Part shown: positions 60,966 to 64,000 of the stretch, one piece after another
How positions within the stretch are numbered: the first letter of the stretch is position 1
How the letters are laid out: every line of letters starts with the position of its first letter
Assembly: GCA_046297935.1 (NCBI GenBank)
Contig: JBKBHA010000003.1
Coordinates: 377,683 to 441,682, forward strand
Source of the DNA: CAYMZZ01 sp046297935
Lineage (GTDB): Bacteria > Bacteroidota > Bacteroidia > Chitinophagales > Chitinophagaceae
DNA length: 64,000 nucleotides
Direction: 5' to 3'
Notes under the pieces: generated by a model
The model's database searches: none
Told to the model about the DNA's origin: nothing
Seen by the model: the letters and a program-made list of their open reading frames with translations, nothing else
Made by a program: the position numbers and the translations under genes

Positions 60966-62201
60966 TTGCTTCGCCACATACCGTTCCTTAGGTCTGTGTT
61001 GACTCACAGTGTAACTGCTTTTGGCGGGCCACAGGCGCATATTGCCATGATGATAAAGACCTTTGTAAAAGATGGTCATTATGTGAGCGAGCAGGAGGTG
61101 ATGGAATATAATGCATTCTGCAACCTTTTGCCAGGCGCTTCCAGCACGCAAACCCTGACTCTGATCGGATATAAGCGGGGCGGTGTTCCCCTGGCTGTGC
61201 TCACGTTGATCGTCTGGATCCTGCCAGCCTGCATTTTCATGGGTGCGCTTTCTTTTCTATTGCATTATTTTGATAAGAAAGCATTGGATACGGATATTTT
61301 CAAGTTCATTGCACCTATGGCTGCGGGGTTTCTGGTTTATGCCTGTTATGCCACTTTCCCTTATGCAGTACGTAACACCATTACCTGGGTGATCATGCTG
61401 GTAAGCACTGCAGCTACTTTTTTCTTCTTTAAGTTGCCGGTAATATTTCCACTGTTGATCGTATTGGGAGGTATTGCCACCAACCTGAGCAAAAAAAGGA
61501 TTCCCCAGGTTGAACAAAAACCTCGTAAAATAAAATGGTGGAACTTTTGGCTTTTTGGGATCATATTTATTGTTGCGGGAATCGTAAGTGAAACTGCGAA
61601 AAAGAATGATTGGCCGGACAGGAAGCCGATTAACCTGTTTGAAAATACCTATCGAATGGGTAGTTACGTTTTTGGTGGTGGACAGGTGCTGATGCCGATC
61701 ATGTACGAACAGTTCAGCATCCGTCCGGAAGCTGTTAGGGAAAAAGACCAAAATGTAATACAGATCAACAAAGACGACATGTTTACCGGGATGGGAATAG
61801 TGCGTGCTGTACCTGGGCCGGTATTTTCCATTGCCTCGTTTACAGGAGGCATGGCGCTAAAAGACATGGGTCCGGAAATGCAGGTGTTGGGCTGTTTGAT
61901 CGGAACTGTTGCGATATTTTTGCCCAGTGCCCTGCTGGTTCTTTTCTTTTTTCCGATTTGGAATAATCTCAAAAAGTATGCGGCGGTTTATCGGTCGCTC
62001 GAAGGAATAAATGCTGCCGTAATAGGAATCATGATTGGTTCCACATTTTTCATCCTGAAAGATATATCACTTCTGGAGCCAAAGACGATCAGTATGCTTA
62101 ACCTCGGAGTGATTCTGGGCACTTTTCTATTGTTGGTTTACACGCGTGTGCCGGCGCCCTTAATTGTGATTGGATGTTTGACGCTGGGTTATTTTTTCTA
62201 G
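60966..62201 (+). CDS. Chromate transporter family protein (two ChrA-type halves)
   Basis: 411 residues from TTG 60966 (weak start choice). Two CHR repeats: the first with FGGPQAHIAMM and NLLPGASSTQTLTLIGY, the second with FGGGQVLMPIMYEQF and VRAVPGPVFSIASFTGG. About ten membrane helices. Double-domain ChrA proteins expel chromate or carry sulfate-like oxyanions; in this lineage the true substrate is untested. It is a single-gene unit divergent from the M20 gene. Confidence 0.9.
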   Translation: MLRHIPFLRSVLTHSVTAFGGPQAHIAMMIKTFVKDGHYVSEQEVMEYNAFCNLLPGASSTQTLTLIGYKRGGVPLAVLTLIVWILPACIFMGALSFLLHYFDKKALDTDIFKFIAPMAAGFLVYACYATFPYAVRNTITWVIMLVSTAATFFFFKLPVIFPLLIVLGGIATNLSKKRIPQVEQKPRKIKWWNFWLFGIIFIVAGIVSETAKKNDWPDRKPINLFENTYRMGSYVFGGGQVLMPIMYEQFSIRPEAVREKDQNVIQINKDDMFTGMGIVRAVPGPVFSIASFTGGMALKDMGPEMQVLGCLIGTVAIFLPSALLVLFFFPIWNNLKKYAAVYRSLEGINAAVIGIMIGSTFFILKDISLLEPKTISMLNLGVILGTFLLLVYTRVPAPLIVIGCLTLGYFF

Positions 62202-62249
62202 AGTAATGCATTAATCGTCCCCCGAAAATTCCAGCGTCGGTAATCAGTA

Positions 62250-62837
62250 TTACTTTTTACTTTTCACCTGGTTTCTGTATTTCTCCTCTATTTCCTCTCT
62301 CACATTTTCGGGAACGAGATAGCGGATCGATTTGCCATCGCGAATAAGCTGGCGAATTTCGGTAGCTGAAATTTCAATGAGTGGTGCAGAAAGTGCAATT
62401 GCGCGTTCACCTGCGTCGGGCTTTCGTAACTCGAAGTCTGGACGCATATAAATGTAAATATCATAGTTCTGCATTATCCATTCCGCGTTCTTCCATTTTG
62501 GGAGATTCTGATAACTGTCGCTGCCCATGATGATGGAGAACTCATGCTCCGGATATTTTTCCGCCAGGTGTGCAAGCGTGATGCTGGTGTAAGATGGTTT
62601 TGGCAGGTTGAATTCTATATCTGTTACGCGAAGCCGGCCATCCGTGTCTGTTGCTGTTCGCAACAAGTGGAGGCGATCGTATTCATTAAGCAAAGAATGA
62701 TTAACCTTGAACGGATTTTGAGGGGAAAGTACAAACCAGATTCGCTCAAGCGCTGTTTCGTTGAGCACATGATTGGCAATGATCAAATGCCCCGTATGAA
62801 CCGGGTTAAAAGATCCGAAAAATAGGCCGATTTTCAT
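62250..62837 (-). CDS. nadD: Nicotinate-nucleotide adenylyltransferase
   Basis: 195 residues: nucleotidyltransferase motif GSFNPVHTGH (about 9-18), WFVLSPQNPFK, FSIIMGSDSYQNLPKWKNAEWI and the ISATEIRQLIRDGKSIRYLVP end with the ISxTxxR motif. It makes deamido-NAD+ from nicotinate mononucleotide. It follows the FeoA-like gene by 15 bp on the minus strand and is likely cotranscribed. Confidence 0.95.
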   Translation of the reverse strand: MKIGLFFGSFNPVHTGHLIIANHVLNETALERIWFVLSPQNPFKVNHSLLNEYDRLHLLRTATDTDGRLRVTDIEFNLPKPSYTSITLAHLAEKYPEHEFSIIMGSDSYQNLPKWKNAEWIMQNYDIYIYMRPDFELRKPDAGERAIALSAPLIEISATEIRQLIRDGKSIRYLVPENVREEIEEKYRNQVKSKK

Positions 62838-62852
62838 TTAAGTATATGATAA

Positions 62853-63083
62853 TCAATCTATTATATCAACCAAAACCTTCTCCGCTTCATCTAATCGAAG
62901 GCTCAGGCGGTATCCAGCCACCTGGATTGAAACAGGATCGCCCAATGGCGCTACCTGCTCTACGGCGATTGGTTCACCTGGAAGGCAGCCCATTTCCATC
63001 AGTTTCAGTTGTATTTCGTGATGAATGATCTCGCGAATCACTCCTTTTTGTCCTGGCTTTAATTGCGATAACTTCGTACTCAT
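62853..63083 (-). CDS. feoA: FeoA family protein
   Basis: 76 residues from ATG 63083, which has GGAA upstream; an ATG at 63110 would add nine. SH3-like FeoA core: LSQLKPGQKGVIREI, LMEMGCLPGEPIAVEQVAPLGDPVSIQVAGYRLSLRLDEAEKVLVDI. FeoA binds FeoB and is needed for Fe2+ uptake. Here it is separated from feoB by about 4 kb and joined to nadD. Confidence 0.88.
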   Translation of the reverse strand: MSTKLSQLKPGQKGVIREIIHHEIQLKLMEMGCLPGEPIAVEQVAPLGDPVSIQVAGYRLSLRLDEAEKVLVDIID

Positions 63084-63144
63084 ACTTTCCACTTCCGGCA
63101 AAGCTAACATGGTTTTCTTTGCTTTGTTTACGAATTTTGAAATA

Positions 63145-63606
63145 ATGAGATCAGCGTCAAAATCAAAGCTTTGTTTATTTTATCAGGTGCCTGTTTCATT
63201 ACGAAACCGCGGTAAGCTGAAAGCGTTTATTGAAAGGATTTTCAAGCTGGAAGGCAGAGCGCTCGAAAGCCTGAACTATATTTTTTGCAGCGATGAGGAT
63301 CTTTTGCAAATCAATCGAGACTACCTCCGGCATGACTATTATACCGACATCATCAGTTTTGAGTTATCAGCATCCGGCGAGCCCGTGGTCGGGGAAATTT
63401 ATATAAGTGTGGATCGCGTGCGCGAGAATGCGAAGAATCATAACAACAGCTTCTATGCAGAGCTTCATCGAGTAATCTTCCATGGCGCCCTCCACCTTTG
63501 TGGTTATAAGGACAAGACCAGTAAGCACATAAAAGAAATGCGCGCCCGAGAGGATTATTATCTTCAGAAATATCTATACGTAGAGACGCGATGCGTCGCG
63601 TCTTGA
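63145..63606 (+). CDS. ybeY: Endoribonuclease YbeY, end altered by a repeat
   Basis: From ATG 63145 the product is 153 residues. LNYIFCSDEDLLQINRDYLRHDYYTDIISF and HRVIFHGALHLCGYKDK mark YbeY; the zinc ligands His 113 and His 117 are present, while the third (usually in GYDH) is not in place (GYKDK, as in related Bacteroidota). It acts in 16S rRNA maturation. The last eight residues, VETRCVAS, and the stop are encoded by the palindromic repeat that begins at 63580, so the ancestral C-terminus was probably close to QKYLY. Confidence 0.92.
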   Translation: MRSASKSKLCLFYQVPVSLRNRGKLKAFIERIFKLEGRALESLNYIFCSDEDLLQINRDYLRHDYYTDIISFELSASGEPVVGEIYISVDRVRENAKNHNNSFYAELHRVIFHGALHLCGYKDKTSKHIKEMRAREDYYLQKYLYVETRCVAS

Positions 63607-64000
63607 AACGCGTCGCCCCCTCAAATTCCTGGCCGTTCCCAATGACCCGCCGCACATGCGATTCCCGTAGAGACGCGATGCATCGCGTCTCTACCTGAGG
63701 ACCGTAAACAAATGCCCGCCGTTCACGCAATGCCCGTACGCGATGCGTCGCGTTTACAATTGCCTGGCCGTTCCCACAACCGCCCTCACATGCGATTCCC
63801 GTAGAGACGCGACGCATCGCGTCTCTACCTGAGGACCGTAAACAAATGCCCGCCGTTCATGCAATGCCCGTACGCGATGCGGCGCGTTTTCAAATTCCTG
63901 GCCGTTCCCACAACCGCCCGCACATACGATTCCCGTAGAGACGCGATGCATCGCGTCTCTACCTGAGGACCGTATATAAATGCCCGCCGTTCACGCAATA
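63580..64000. repeat. 134-bp tandem repeat with two palindromes per unit
   Basis: A 28-bp near-perfect palindrome (left arm GTAGAGACGCGATG) starts at 63667, 63801 and 63935, an exact 134-bp period. A second 22-bp palindrome (start GTACGCGATGC) lies at 63736 and 63870, again 134 bp apart. A shortened first copy begins at 63580, 87 bp before the next. Copy-to-copy changes are single bases, some keeping pairing. No gene lies in 63607-64000; the array continues beyond the window. Confidence 0.92.

Noticed and set aside
63353..63951. Minus-strand frames over the 134-bp repeat
   Set aside because: Residue repeats follow the DNA period and one frame overlaps ybeY antisense; not a protein gene.

Overview
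This 64 kb window is chromosomal DNA of a member of the Bacteroidota, most like the Chitinophagaceae and their relatives. The evidence is lineage-typical families (DUF5606, IPExxxVDY, DUF1761, OMP_b-brl_3-type TonB-dependent receptors, Rho with a charged N-terminal insertion) and several promoters of the Bacteroidota form TTTG-N19/21-TAnnTTTG. I saw no rRNA, no convincing tRNA, no insertion sequence, no prophage and no CRISPR array. Genes are densely packed on both strands. The accessory signal lies in intergenic repeats and small-RNA candidates rather than in a gene island.

Layout. 1-6.5 kb: the end of a sensor kinase, an amidohydrolase, a DUF1579 protein, a four-gene minus-strand run of small proteins, and a divergent LytS/LytTR two-component pair. 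6.5-11.4 kb: a minus-strand run of TonB-dependent receptor, ECF sigma factor, short anti-sigma-like protein, CnrX-like membrane sensor and Spy/CpxP-like protein, which looks like an envelope or metal stress circuit. 11.5-14 kb: DUF5606 protein and oligoendopeptidase F. 14.1-15.7 kb: Fur/Zur-like repressor and SCO protein divergent from a MerC transporter, whose promoter contains a palindromic operator candidate. 16.4-22.8 kb: RidA-like lipoprotein, GH25 lysozyme, UvrD/PcrA helicase and a helical-repeat protein. 22.9-23.1 kb: a promoter-to-terminator structured RNA candidate. 23.2-31 kb: AraC regulator and two more large outer-membrane receptors. 31-35.8 kb: SWIM-SNF2 helicase and ComB-like phosphatase. 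35.9-36.8 kb: ten regularly spaced GC-rich hairpins. 37-41.4 kb: SRPBCC protein, GcvT, PspC protein and PadR. 41.8-47 kb: ExbD, universal stress protein, AsnS and Rho; the Usp and AsnS genes converge on a nested inverted repeat that forms both their stop codons. 47-54.7 kb: secreted proteins, hydrolases, AraC, pterin dehydratase, an isolated AAA_13 (RloC/PrrC-like) ATPase and small proteins. 54.7-63.6 kb: M28 peptidase, FeoB, a beta-lactamase-fold hydrolase, M20 amidohydrolase, ChrA, NadD, FeoA and YbeY. 63.58-64 kb: a 134-bp tandem repeat with palindromes that begins inside the ybeY 3' end and runs off the window.

The most interesting items are the structured RNA at 22.9-23.07 kb, the ten-hairpin array, the shared stop-codon repeat between usp and asnS, the repeat that extends ybeY, the operator inside the merC promoter, the sigma/anti-sigma/Spy cluster and the zinc-hook AAA_13 ATPase. 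All functional statements are inferences from visible motifs and general family knowledge; no database search was run.
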